A stretch of 64,000 nt of DNA from assembly GCA_963803125.1 (NCBI GenBank), contig CAWDLR010000003.1:496001-560000 (forward strand). Direction: 5' to 3'. Position numbers and translations under genes: made by a program. How positions within the stretch are numbered: the first letter of the stretch is position 1; the number at the start of each line of letters is the position of its first letter. The notes under the pieces were generated by a model, which was not told where the DNA came from, did no database searches, and saw only the letters and a program-made list of their open reading frames with translations. This document shows, in pieces, positions 44,128 through 52,440 of this stretch. The DNA is from G963675935 sp963803125 (GTDB lineage Bacteria > Planctomycetota > Planctomycetia > Pirellulales > Thermoguttaceae).

Positions 44128-47100
44128 ATGAAGCAAGCATCGCTGCCGGGATTTGATGACGAACGGGAGGATCGGCTGGAAGAGGCGAATGTTCCGGCCG
44201 ATCTGCTGGGCACTGAAGTGCCCAGCCCTCGCATCCCACCGGGCACTGAAGTGCCCAGCCCTCGCATCCCACCGGGCACTGAAGTGCCCAGCCCTCTCCC
44301 GCTCTCCTTCGCTCCCGCTCTCCCCGTCTCCCCCTCTTCCCTTGGCGACCAAACCATTTGGGTCGTCGATTCCCACTCGCTGATCCACCAGGTCTTCCAC
44401 GCCCTGCCGGAGATGACGAGCCCCAAAGGCGAGCCGGTGGGGGCGGTCTTCGGCTTCATCCGCGATCTGCTCTTTCTGCTGGAAGAAAAGAAACCGGATT
44501 ACCTGTTCTGCGCCTTCGATCTGCCGGGCAAGACCTTCCGGCACCAGATGTACGATCAGTACAAGATTCAACGGGTCGAGATGCACGAGGACCTGGCGCC
44601 GCAGATTCCGGCAATTCTCCGCGTCATCGCCGCATTGGGCATCCCGGCTCTGGGCTGCGAGTCGTTCGAGGCCGACGACGTGCTGGCCACCGTCGCGCGA
44701 GTCAGCGACGAGTTGGGCGGCCGCTGCTTCCTGGTGACCGGCGATAAGGACTGCCGGCAACTGATCACCGATCGCGTCAGCGTCTTCAACATCCGCAAGA
44801 ACGAGGTTTTCAGCCGCGAAATGTTGCGGGCGGAATGGGGAATCTCGCCGGAACAGGTGGTCGACTTCCAGGCGCTGGTCGGCGACGCGGTCGATAACGT
44901 GCCCGGCGTGCCGCTGATCGGGCCGAAGTTCGCCCGGCAACTGCTGGAACAATTCGGCACACTGGAGGCCGTACTCGACCACGCCGCCGAAGTGCCGGGC
45001 GCGAAGCGGAAGGAGAACCTGCTGAAATTCCGCGATCAGGCCCTCTTAAGCCGCGAGCTGGTGCGGCTGAACTCGCACGTGCCCATCGCCATCAATTGGA
45101 ACGCCGCTCGGCCGGGGCGGATCGATCTCGACGCGGCCTTGGCGCTGTTTCGCGAGTTCGGCTTTCGCAGCATCGGGCAGAAAGTCGCCGCGCTGGCGAA
45201 GCCGCGAGGGCTGGGCACTTCAGTGCCCGGTGAGAGGACGATGAGCCCCCAGGCTGGTCCACTGGTCGCTGAAGCGGCCAGTCCTCCCCGCCTCCCTTTC
45301 ACCGCTCACCTGGTCGATACGCCCGAGGCGTTCGCGCGGTTTCTGGCGGAGTTGCGGCGGCAGAAGTCCTTCTCGCTCGACACCGAGACGACCGACGTGC
45401 GGCCGCGCTGGGCAAAACTGGTCGGCATGTCGTTCGCCTGGAACGAAGCGGAGGCCTGGTATTTGCCGCTCCGTTCCCCGCCGAGCCAGCCGCATCTCGA
45501 TCCCACTGCGACGCTGGCGGCATTGAAGCCGATCCTCGAAGACCCCGCAATCGAGAAGGTCGGGCAGAATCTCAAGTACGACATGATCGTGCTCCGCGGG
45601 GCGGGTATCAATCTGGCCGGCGTGGCCTTCGATACGATGATCGCCAGCTACCTGCTCGAAGCGGGACGCCGCAACCACAACCTCGATGAATTGGCCCAGG
45701 CCTACCTGCATCACGAGACGATCAAGATCTCGGAACTGATCGGCAAGGGGAAAGACCAGCGGCGGATGGACGAAGTCGATACGCGGCAAGTCGCCGACTA
45801 CGCCGCCGAAGACGCCTGGGTGCCCGTGCGGCTGCAACCGATCCTGACTGAGAAGCTCGCGGAGGCCGATGAGGGGGCAGTCGGCAGTGGGCAGTCGGCA
45901 GTCGGCAGTGGAGAGTGGAGAGTGGAGAGTGGAGAGGAGGAAGCCTCTCCGCCTTCCGCCTTCCGCCCTCCACCAATCTCCAAATCTCCAAATCCCCGCT
46001 TCTCCAAATCTCCAAATTCCCCCGGTCACGGCCTCAGCGACCTGCTCATCAATCTCGAGTTGCCGTTGATCGACGTGTTGGTCGAATTGGAATACAACGG
46101 CATCAAGGTTGACGTGGCCCGCTTGGGCGAGTTGAGCCGCCGCTATGGGCAGCGGATGGAATCGCTGGAGGCGGAAATTCACGAGATGGCGGGCCGGCGG
46201 GTGAATATCGCCTCGCCCAAGCAGCTTCAAGAGTTGCTGTTTAAGGAACTGAAGCTGCCGGTGGTCAAGCGGACGGCGAAGACCGGCCCCAGCACCGACG
46301 CCGACGTGCTGGAGGAGTTGGCCCCGCTGCACCCGCTGCCGGCCAAGATTCTCGAATACCGCCAGTACGCCAAGCTGAAGAGCACGTACGTCGACGCCCT
46401 GCCGGAGATGGTCTATCCCGAGACTGGCCGGGTTCATGCCTCGTTCAACCAGGTGGTGACCGCCACCGGCCGATTGAGTTCCAGCGATCCGAACTTGCAG
46501 AACATCCCGGTGCGGACCGAGGAGGGGCGCGAAATCCGCTCGGCCTTCGTTCCGGGCGAGCAGGGCTGGGTCCTGCTGGCGGCCGACTATTCGCAGATCG
46601 AGTTGCGGGTGCTGGCCCATTTCTCGGGCGACGCCCGGCTGTGCGAGGCCTTCGCCCGCGATGAGGACATCCACGCCCGGGTCGCCAGCCAGGTGAACGG
46701 CATCCCCCTCGAACAGGTAACCTCGGAGATGCGTCGCGCGGCAAAGGCAGTCAATTTCGGCGTGATCTACGGCCAGAGCCCCTTCGGTCTGGCCCGCGGG
46801 CTGGGCATCGACCAGGCCGCAGCGGCGAAGTTCATCGACAGCTACTTCGAGGGGTATCCGCAGATCGAAGAATTCCTCAGCCAGGTACTGGAAAAGTGTC
46901 GCAAAGATGGTTATGTTGAAACTATCCTGGGACGGCGACGTGCGATCAGCGGCGTGCGGCAAGGCGCCGGTCGGCAGCGAAACCTGGCCGAACGGACCGC
47001 GATCAACACGGTGATCCAGGGCTCGGCGGCGGATCTGATCAAACGGGCAATGGTTGCGATCCACCATCGACTGCGGACGGAGCGCCTTTCGGCACGAATG

Positions 47101-47319
47101 CTGTTGCAGATCCACGATGAATTGATCTTTGAAGTTCCCACCGATCAACTTCATCACCTGGCCCAACTCGTTGTGGACGAAATGGTCGCCGCCTGCACGT
47201 TGAACGTCCCCTTGAAAGTTGACGTCAAAGCCGGCCCGAATTGGGCCGCAACGGAGGAAGTGGATAGCGGGGAGTCGGCGGTGCGCAGTCGGCAGTCGGC
47301 AGTCGGCAGTCGGCAGTGA
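44128..47319 (+). CDS. polA: DNA polymerase I with repeat-derived inserts
   Basis: Repair and primer-removal polymerase, about 1,060 residues against a usual 900-950. 5'-nuclease domain (VDSHSLIHQVFHAL, GCESFEADDVLATVA, VTGDKDCRQL, GDAVDNVPGVPLIGPK), proofreading 3'-5' exonuclease (SLDTETTD, NLKYDM, YAAEDAW) and polymerase domain (YSQIELRVLAHFSGD, RRAAKAVNFGVIYG, LQIHDELIFEVP). The extra length comes from palindromic or heptamer elements: three 11-residue GTEVPSPRIPP repeats after the first 30 residues, LGTSVPG near 45213, and a long Gly/Ser/Pro insert (45876-46021) between exonuclease and polymerase. The tail SAVGSRQ is also heptamer-derived. ATG at 44095 is an alternative start. Confidence 0.94.
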   Translation: MKQASLPGFDDEREDRLEEANVPADLLGTEVPSPRIPPGTEVPSPRIPPGTEVPSPLPLSFAPALPVSPSSLGDQTIWVVDSHSLIHQVFHALPEMTSPKGEPVGAVFGFIRDLLFLLEEKKPDYLFCAFDLPGKTFRHQMYDQYKIQRVEMHEDLAPQIPAILRVIAALGIPALGCESFEADDVLATVARVSDELGGRCFLVTGDKDCRQLITDRVSVFNIRKNEVFSREMLRAEWGISPEQVVDFQALVGDAVDNVPGVPLIGPKFARQLLEQFGTLEAVLDHAAEVPGAKRKENLLKFRDQALLSRELVRLNSHVPIAINWNAARPGRIDLDAALALFREFGFRSIGQKVAALAKPRGLGTSVPGERTMSPQAGPLVAEAASPPRLPFTAHLVDTPEAFARFLAELRRQKSFSLDTETTDVRPRWAKLVGMSFAWNEAEAWYLPLRSPPSQPHLDPTATLAALKPILEDPAIEKVGQNLKYDMIVLRGAGINLAGVAFDTMIASYLLEAGRRNHNLDELAQAYLHHETIKISELIGKGKDQRRMDEVDTRQVADYAAEDAWVPVRLQPILTEKLAEADEGAVGSGQSAVGSGEWRVESGEEEASPPSAFRPPPISKSPNPRFSKSPNSPGHGLSDLLINLELPLIDVLVELEYNGIKVDVARLGELSRRYGQRMESLEAEIHEMAGRRVNIASPKQLQELLFKELKLPVVKRTAKTGPSTDADVLEELAPLHPLPAKILEYRQYAKLKSTYVDALPEMVYPETGRVHASFNQVVTATGRLSSSDPNLQNIPVRTEEGREIRSAFVPGEQGWVLLAADYSQIELRVLAHFSGDARLCEAFARDEDIHARVASQVNGIPLEQVTSEMRRAAKAVNFGVIYGQSPFGLARGLGIDQAAAAKFIDSYFEGYPQIEEFLSQVLEKCRKDGYVETILGRRRAISGVRQGAGRQRNLAERTAINTVIQGSAADLIKRAMVAIHHRLRTERLSARMLLQIHDELIFEVPTDQLHHLAQLVVDEMVAACTLNVPLKVDVKAGPNWAATEEVDSGESAVRSRQSAVGSRQ
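44208..44293. repeat. Three 33-nt direct repeats inside polA
   Basis: GGGCACTGAAGTGCCCAGCC plus CTCGCATCCCACC at 44208, 44241 and 44274. Each begins with a GGGCACTGAAGTGCCC palindrome. A fourth palindrome, GGGCACTTCAGTGCCC, is at 45213. Period 33 keeps the frame. Confidence 0.95.
45876..46021. repeat. Heptamer and octamer repeats inside polA
   Basis: GCAGTCG/GCAGTGG 7-mers, AGAGTGG 7-mers, then a GCCTTCCGCC stretch and TCTCCAAA 8-mers. No stop codon in the polA frame; it lies at the exonuclease-polymerase domain boundary. Confidence 0.9.
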
Positions 47320-47382
47320 GGACGGATGCGCTCAACTGCTTGCTGCCTACTGCCTACTGCCCACTGCCCACTGCCTACTATT
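47272..47382. repeat. CAGTCGG heptamer hairpin at the polA end
   Basis: (CAGTCGG)n up to the polA stop codon, then the complementary ACTGCCTACTGCCCACTGCC units. The left arm forms the polA C-terminus; the right arm ends 13 bases before coaE. Confidence 0.9.
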
Positions 47383-47394
47383 GAATGCGAACCA

Positions 47395-47983
47395 TCGGCA
47401 TCACCGGCGGGGTGGCAAGTGGAAAGAGCGTGGTGGCCGGCCAGTTCGCGGCGCGGGCGCCGCCGTGCTGGACGCGGATCGAGCGGGGCACGAGGCGTTG
47501 CGGTTGCCGCGGGTGGAGGCGGCGGCCCGGCAACGCTGGGGAGACGTGATTTTCGGGCCGGACGGCCACATCGACCGGGCGAAACTCGCCCGCATCGTTT
47601 TCGGCCGCGAACCCGGGGCGGGGCAAGAGCGTAGATACCTGGAACAGTTGTCTCATCCCGAAATCGGCAGGCTGCTGCGGCGGCAGGCCGAGGACTTGGC
47701 GGCGGCGGGCGTCAAGATCGCGGTCTTCGACGCCGCGCTGCTGTTCGAGGCCGGCTGGAATGGGATGTGTGAAAAGACGATTTTTGTGGACGCGCCGCGC
47801 CAGGTGCGACTGGCCAGGGCTTTGGCCCGAGGTTGGACAGAGGAGGATTTTGCGGCCCGTGAGGGCGTTCAGGATTCGCTGGATCGTAAACGCCCGCGTG
47901 CCGATGTGATAATAGATAATTCCGGTTCCGCCGAACGGACGCAAGCTCAAGTCGAGCAGTTTTGGGCGTCCCTCGTCCGCTGA
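47395..47983 (+). CDS. coaE: Dephospho-CoA kinase, one frame break
   Basis: Last step of coenzyme A synthesis: phosphorylates dephospho-CoA at the ribose 3' position. Starts MRTIGITGGVASGKS (P-loop). The reading shifts at about 47457, where a GGG run appears one G short; restoring it gives FAARGAAVLDADRAGHEALR with the family's aspartate. The rest (LEQLSHPEIGRLLRRQAED, VFDAALLFEAGW, FVDAPRQVRLARA) is normal. Lies between polA and rho. Essential in most bacteria, so an error in the sequence is more likely than loss. Confidence 0.9.
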
Positions 47984-48158
47984 TTCCCACCTTACTGAGC
48001 CCTTCCGTATTGCCGTCACTGATGGCGAGGATCAACGTCGGAGTCCCAGCAACGGGGGCGAGCGCAAAAACACGCGGCGCCACCAGATACATATCGAACG
48101 ATGCGGCAGCCGTCCCGCGCGAATTGCCGCCGAAGAGCGCCGGAAAGGAGCGGACATT

Positions 48159-48350
48159 ATGGCAACGACAATGAACATGGTCTACTGGAAAGGCGAGAAG
48201 TTCTGGGTGGGAAAGCTGCTCGACCACCCCGAGATAATGAGCCAAGGCGAGACGATCGAGGAGTTGGAGGCGAACCTCCGCGAGGCGTATCTCCTGATGG
48301 CGATGGACGATGTCCCCGAGGAATATTCGATCAAGACCATCGCCTTATGA
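48159..48350 (+). CDS. hicB: HicB-type antitoxin
   Basis: 63 residues. Partial RNase H-like fold of HicB: MVYWKGEKFWVGKLLDHPEI, MSQGETIEELEANLREAYLL. A GGAG ribosome-binding site lies 8 bases upstream. It overlaps hicA by four bases (ATGA). No separate DNA-binding domain, as in many short HicB proteins. Antitoxin first, toxin second. The pair sits between coaE and rho. Confidence 0.85.
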   Translation: MATTMNMVYWKGEKFWVGKLLDHPEIMSQGETIEELEANLREAYLLMAMDDVPEEYSIKTIAL

Positions 48351-48520
48351 AACGCATCGATCTCATCCGGGACATCGAGAAGAACGGTTGCGTTTTTGTA
48401 AGGTCTGTCGCGAACCACGACATTTACGTCAATCCGCGAACCGGCAAGAAACAACCGGTCCCCCGTCACCGCGAAATCGACGAGACTTTAGCGCGACACA
48501 TTAAGAAGGTCCTGGCCTAG
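48347..48520 (+). CDS. hicA: HicA-type mRNA interferase toxin
   Basis: 57 residues with the double-stranded-RNA-binding-like fold of HicA: MKRIDLIRDIEKNGCVFVRS start, catalytic His in ANHDIYVNP, and the ending PVPRHREIDETLARHIKK. Slightly short, but complete. It would degrade mRNA when free of HicB. Confidence 0.87.
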   Translation: MKRIDLIRDIEKNGCVFVRSVANHDIYVNPRTGKKQPVPRHREIDETLARHIKKVLA

Positions 48521-48603
48521 ATGACCACAATCCCGACAGCTCATCCCACCGCCGCCGCCTTCCGTGCGGCGGCATTACGACCCTTCAGGAGCAGTGCGAG
48601 ACG

Positions 48604-50094
48604 ATGAACGCCGACAGCGACAGAGAAGACGAGACGACCGCCGAACTTGCCGAGCGCGAATCCCCCGCGGCGGGCGACGGCGAGGCGCTGCGACCGTCGA
48701 TCGACGAGGCGATCCGGGCACTGGAGCAGGAGGAGCCGATCTCGCTGGCCGAGGAGATCGCCGCCGAGAACCGCAAATCGCGGGGCGCCCCCGCCGACGA
48801 CCGCTACGAGCAGATCAAGCAGGCGGGCGACACCCACATCGCCGAGTTGCAGCGGATGTCGATGGCCGAGCTGATCGAGGAGGCCCGCAGGGACAACCTC
48901 AGCGATTACGCCGGCATCAAGAAGCAGGAGTTGATCTTCAGGATACTCAAGGAGCGGGTGAAACACAACGGCCTGATGTACGGCGAGGGGACGCTGGAGG
49001 TCCTGCCCGACGGTTTCGGCTTTCTCCGCAGCCCCGACTACCATTATCTCTCCTGTCCCGACGACATTTACGTTTCGCCCAGCCAGATTCGCCGCTTCGG
49101 CCTGAGGACCGGCACGACCGTCTCCGGCCAGATCCGCCCGCCGAAGGAGAACGAGCGTTATTTCGCCCTGCTGCGGGTGGAAGCGATCAACTACCAGGAT
49201 CCCAACATGCTGCAGACGAAGGTCTCGTTCGACGAGCTGACCCCGCTGCATCCCGACAGCCGCGTCCGCATGGAGACCACCGCCAGCGAGATCGAGATGC
49301 GGGTGGTCGACATGATCGTGCCCATCGGCTTCGGCCAGCGCGGGCTGATCGTCAGTCCGCCGCGGGCGGGCAAGACGATCCTCATGCAGAAGATGGCCAA
49401 GGCGGCGCTGAAAAACTACCCCGACCTCTACGTCTTCATGCTGCTGATCGACGAGCGGCCCGAGGAGGTCACCGACATGGAGCGGGAGGTGAAGTGCTCC
49501 AACTGCGAGGTGGTCAGCTCGACGTTCGACGAGCCGGCCACGCGGCACATCCAGGTGTCGGAGATGGTGCTGGAGAAGGCCAAGCGGATGGTGGAATACG
49601 GCCGCGACGTGCTGATCTTCTTGGATTCGATCACGCGGCTGGCCCGCGCCTGGAACGCGGAATGCCCGCCGTCGGGCAAGCTGCTCTCCGGCGGCGTCGA
49701 CGCCAACGCCCTGACCCGCCCCAAGCGCTTCTTCGGCTCGGCGCGGAAGGTCGAGGAGGGGGGGTCGTTGACCGTGATCGGCACCGCCCTGGTCGACACC
49801 GGCAGCCGCATGGACGAAGTGATCTTCGAGGAGTTCAAGGGCACCGGCAACCAGGAGATCGTCCTCGACCGCAAGCTGGTCGATCGCCGCATCTGGCCGT
49901 CGATCGACATCAACCGCAGCGGCACCCGCAAGGAAGAGATGCTGATGGATCCCGAGGAGCACCGCCGGGTGACGATCCTCCGCCGCGTGCTGAACGACAT
50001 GAACCCGCCCGACGCGATGGAGTTGCTGGTCAGTCGCCTGCAAAAGACGAAGACCAACGCCGAGTTCCTGATGAGCATGAACGCGAAGAGTTAG
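48604..50094 (+). CDS. rho: Transcription termination factor Rho
   Basis: Hexameric RNA helicase that ends transcription. 496 residues: an acidic N-terminal extension of about 80 residues, the Rho N-terminal helix bundle (MSMAELIEEARRDNLSDYAG), cold-shock RNA-binding domain (YGEGTLEVLPDGFGFLRSPD), and the RecA-like ATPase with Walker A SPPRAGKT, LLIDERPEEVTDMER, and Walker B FLDSITRLARAWN. The Q-loop/R-loop regions follow and the end is normal. Follows hicBA; the polA-coaE-rho order is typical of the phylum as I recall it. Confidence 0.96.
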   Translation: MNADSDREDETTAELAERESPAAGDGEALRPSIDEAIRALEQEEPISLAEEIAAENRKSRGAPADDRYEQIKQAGDTHIAELQRMSMAELIEEARRDNLSDYAGIKKQELIFRILKERVKHNGLMYGEGTLEVLPDGFGFLRSPDYHYLSCPDDIYVSPSQIRRFGLRTGTTVSGQIRPPKENERYFALLRVEAINYQDPNMLQTKVSFDELTPLHPDSRVRMETTASEIEMRVVDMIVPIGFGQRGLIVSPPRAGKTILMQKMAKAALKNYPDLYVFMLLIDERPEEVTDMEREVKCSNCEVVSSTFDEPATRHIQVSEMVLEKAKRMVEYGRDVLIFLDSITRLARAWNAECPPSGKLLSGGVDANALTRPKRFFGSARKVEEGGSLTVIGTALVDTGSRMDEVIFEEFKGTGNQEIVLDRKLVDRRIWPSIDINRSGTRKEEMLMDPEEHRRVTILRRVLNDMNPPDAMELLVSRLQKTKTNAEFLMSMNAKS

Positions 50095-50217
50095 GCAAGC
50101 GGCCCGAGGGTCCAGGTGCCAGGTTCAGAAGGGAGACGAACGCCGCCGGACTGCGGTCCGGCGGGTGCCTTGCACGATTGCCGGCGGTTATGCTACAGTC
50201 TTCGCCAGGAGCGAGAC

Positions 50218-50487
50218 ATGACGAACACGCTCTATTACGGCAACAACCTCCGGGTACGCCGGAAGTACGCGCCGTCAGCGCATGACTTGGCTTACGCCAG
50301 CGGCGCGGACTGCGCTAACCGAAAAATGCGCAAGGACCGAAGACAGCGTTGGAGCCGGGAGGATTACAACACTGCCGTTGCAGAATACCATCGGCTATAC
50401 CCGTGTCCAAATGACGTGAAGTGTGAACTGTGCAAGCGTGAATTGAAGTCCGAGGCTGCCAGCGGCGGGAACATTCTGCGTCTGTAG
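50218..50487 (+). CDS. Small open reading frame with methyltransferase-like start, uncertain
   Basis: 89 residues. The first ten, MTNTLYYGNN, match the usual start of type III-like DNA methyltransferases (xLYYGDNLxVLR), but the rest bears no methyltransferase motif. It ends in a Cys-containing stretch (CPNDVKCELCKREL) that could bind zinc. Possibly the remnant of a recombined methyltransferase gene or a chance reading. Confidence 0.3.
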   Translation: MTNTLYYGNNLRVRRKYAPSAHDLAYASGADCANRKMRKDRRQRWSREDYNTAVAEYHRLYPCPNDVKCELCKRELKSEAASGGNILRL

Positions 50488-50502
50488 CATCATTACCGGG
50501 TT

Positions 50503-50616
50503 CTGGTTCCCACGCTCCGCGTGGGAACCGCTGTCTTTCCGACGCTCTCCGCCGGGACGGGCGACGCAGAGCGTCGGGACCAGTGCGTTCCCACGCGGAG
50601 CGTGGGAACGAGGGCT
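50503..50616. repeat. CGTTCCCACG palindrome array
   Basis: GGTTCCCACGCTCCGCGTGG, then GACGCTC/GAGCGTC, then CGTTCCCACGCGGAGCGTGG, forming a nested hairpin upstream of ribH. Same family as 4545-4574 and 55411-55493. Confidence 0.9.
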
Positions 50617-50689
50617 TTTCCTTGTTGTCGAACCCGGCAATGATGCTACAGACTCGAACATCTTTCTGTTTTGACCAGGATCGGCGCCG

Positions 50690-51208
50690 ATGCCCAACAC
50701 ATTCCAAGGAACTGTCGCTGCGGCTGAAAGTGGCCACATCGGTATTGTGGTCTCGCGGTTCAACGAAACGATCACCTCGCGTCTGCTGGACGGCGCGGTG
50801 CAGACGCTCGTGGCCCACGGCGTGGCCGACGAGCGGATCGACGTGGCCTGGACGCCCGGGGCCTTCGAGATTCCCACCGTGGCCAACCGCCTGGCCGCCA
50901 GCGGCCGCTACGCCGCGGTGATCTGCCTGGGGGCGGTGATTCGCGGCGAGACCACGCACGACCAGCACATCAACCGCGCGGTGAGCGCGGCCCTGTGCGA
51001 AATCGGCGTCCACTACGGGCTGCCGGTGCTGTTCGGCATCCTCACCTGCAATACGCTCGACCAGGCCATCGCCCGCTCCGGCGGACAAGCGGCCACCACC
51101 GGCAAGGACGATCCCCGCGCAAGTCTCGGCAACAAAGGCGTCGATTGCGCCCTGGCGGCGCTGGAAATGGTCGATCTGATGTCCAGAATCGGCAAATCGA
51201 TGCGTTGA
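50690..51208 (+). CDS. ribH: 6,7-dimethyl-8-ribityllumazine synthase
   Basis: Next-to-last step of riboflavin synthesis. 172 residues: IGIVVSRFNETITSRLLDGA, WTPGAFEIP (substrate pocket), ICLGAVIRGETTHDQHI with the catalytic His, VLFGILTCNTLDQA and a GNKGVDCALAALEM ending. Complete and of normal length. In many bacteria ribH is directly followed by nusB; here an NYN-domain gene intervenes. Confidence 0.96.
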   Translation: MPNTFQGTVAAAESGHIGIVVSRFNETITSRLLDGAVQTLVAHGVADERIDVAWTPGAFEIPTVANRLAASGRYAAVICLGAVIRGETTHDQHINRAVSAALCEIGVHYGLPVLFGILTCNTLDQAIARSGGQAATTGKDDPRASLGNKGVDCALAALEMVDLMSRIGKSMR

Positions 51209-51261
51209 CGGGCGATTGCGCTTCCGATAAAATAATGATAGGCTATCTATGGAAATCTGCT

Positions 51262-51295
51262 CCCCACCCGATCTGCCGCAAGGCCTCGGGTGGGG
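51262..51295 (+). terminator. Rho-independent-type terminator after ribH
   Basis: CCCCACCCGA pairs perfectly with TCGGGTGGGG across a 14-base loop, followed by TTATTCGTTTT. Position 55 bases after ribH fits a terminator, though the U-run is weak. Confidence 0.6.
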
Positions 51296-51319
51296 TTATT
51301 CGTTTTCGGGGGGGTATCC

Positions 51320-51952
51320 ATGCGAAGTGAACCTCCCGTAAAACGGGCGTTTGCCTTCTTCGATGGCCAGAACCTGTTCCACGCCGCCAAAGAGGCGTTC
51401 GGCTATCCGTATCCGAATTATGACGTCGCCGCTCTCGCAAAGGCGATATGTCAACAACAGGACTGGCAACTCGAACAGACTCACTTCTACACAGGACTTC
51501 CCGACGCCGCGGACAACGCCTTCTGGAACCACTTCTGGACGGCCAAGCTTGCCGCGATGGGACGAACAAGCGTGCGAGTGTTTTCTCGCCCGTTGCGCTA
51601 CCGCAACCAAACTGTGCGACTTCCAAACGGCGCCTCGCACACTTTTCTGGTGGGGCAAGAAAAAGGAATCGACATTCGTATTGCCTTGGACGTTGTGCGA
51701 TCAGTGCGCCAGAACCTTTGCGACGTTGCCGTAGTATTCAGCCAGGACGAAGATCTCTCCGAGGTGGCGGACGAAGTGCGAGCCTTGGTCCGCGAACAAG
51801 ATCGTTGGGTCAAGATCGCCACGGCATTTCCAGACAGTCCCACTCGCCGCTATCGCCGCGGAGTGAATAAGACCGATTGGATTCGTATTGACCGCGCTAC
51901 GTACGATGCCTGCCTTGATCCGGGTGACTACCGACCCCGGAAGCCAACGTAA
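51320..51952 (+). CDS. NYN-domain (PIN-like) putative ribonuclease
   Basis: 210 residues. NYN/LabA-type fold: AFAFFDGQNLFHAAKE (first catalytic Asp), IDIRIALDVVRSV and VAVVFSQDEDLSEVADEVR with the remaining acidic residues, and a C-terminal YDACLDPGDYRP. Family members cut RNA or act in RNA surveillance. Codons look less GC-biased than ribH and nusB on either side, consistent with later arrival. Start ATG at 51320. Confidence 0.8.
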   Translation: MRSEPPVKRAFAFFDGQNLFHAAKEAFGYPYPNYDVAALAKAICQQQDWQLEQTHFYTGLPDAADNAFWNHFWTAKLAAMGRTSVRVFSRPLRYRNQTVRLPNGASHTFLVGQEKGIDIRIALDVVRSVRQNLCDVAVVFSQDEDLSEVADEVRALVREQDRWVKIATAFPDSPTRRYRRGVNKTDWIRIDRATYDACLDPGDYRPRKPT

Positions 51953-51987
51953 TCTCTCTCGCCCAGTCTACCGTTTCCAATTCCGCC

Positions 51988-52440
51988 ATGCTCCGCCGCA
52001 GTCAAGCTCGCGAGGTCGCCTTTCAGGTCCTGTATCAGGACGACCTGAATCCGCGCGGCAATCCGGCCGAGGCCGATCGCTTCATCGAGCGGCGTCTGCG
52101 GGCGGAGGACATGATCGCGTTCGCCCGCGAGTTGGTCGCCGGCGTGCGAAAAAACCGCCCCCAGATCGACGCCCGGCTGGAGGAGATCGCGGCCAACTGG
52201 ACTCTGAAGCGGATGGCCGCCACCGATCGCAACGTCTTGCGGCTGGGGACCTACGAGTTGTTGCACAGCGACACGCCTCCTCGCGTAGCGATTGACGAGG
52301 CGGTAGAATTGGCCAAGCGCTTCGGTTCCGCCCAGTCGCCGCTGTTCGTCAATGGAATTCTCGATAAGGTGATGCACCAAAAAGAAAGGAGAGGAGAGGG
52401 GAGAGAGGAGAGGGGAGAGGGGAGAGGGAAAGACGAATGA
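51988..52440 (+). CDS. nusB: Transcription antitermination protein NusB
   Basis: 150 residues. All-helical NusB domain: RRSQAREVAFQVLYQDDLNP, WTLKRMAATDRNVLRLGTYELLH, PPRVAIDEAVELAKRFG, SPLFVNGILDKV. Forms part of the rRNA antitermination complex with NusE and BoxA RNA. The last 20 residues (ERRGEGREERGEGRGKDE) come from the GAGAGG repeat at 52383-52436. Confidence 0.94.
   Translation: MLRRSQAREVAFQVLYQDDLNPRGNPAEADRFIERRLRAEDMIAFARELVAGVRKNRPQIDARLEEIAANWTLKRMAATDRNVLRLGTYELLHSDTPPRVAIDEAVELAKRFGSAQSPLFVNGILDKVMHQKERRGEGREERGEGRGKDE

Noticed and set aside
44208..44293. Three 33-nt direct repeats that look like a small CRISPR array
   Set aside because: The repeats abut with no spacers and are read in frame within polA as GTEVPSPRIPP units.
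47272..47382. Heptamer hairpin after polA as a terminator
   Set aside because: There is no T-run and the left arm is coding; similar arrays occur inside genes.
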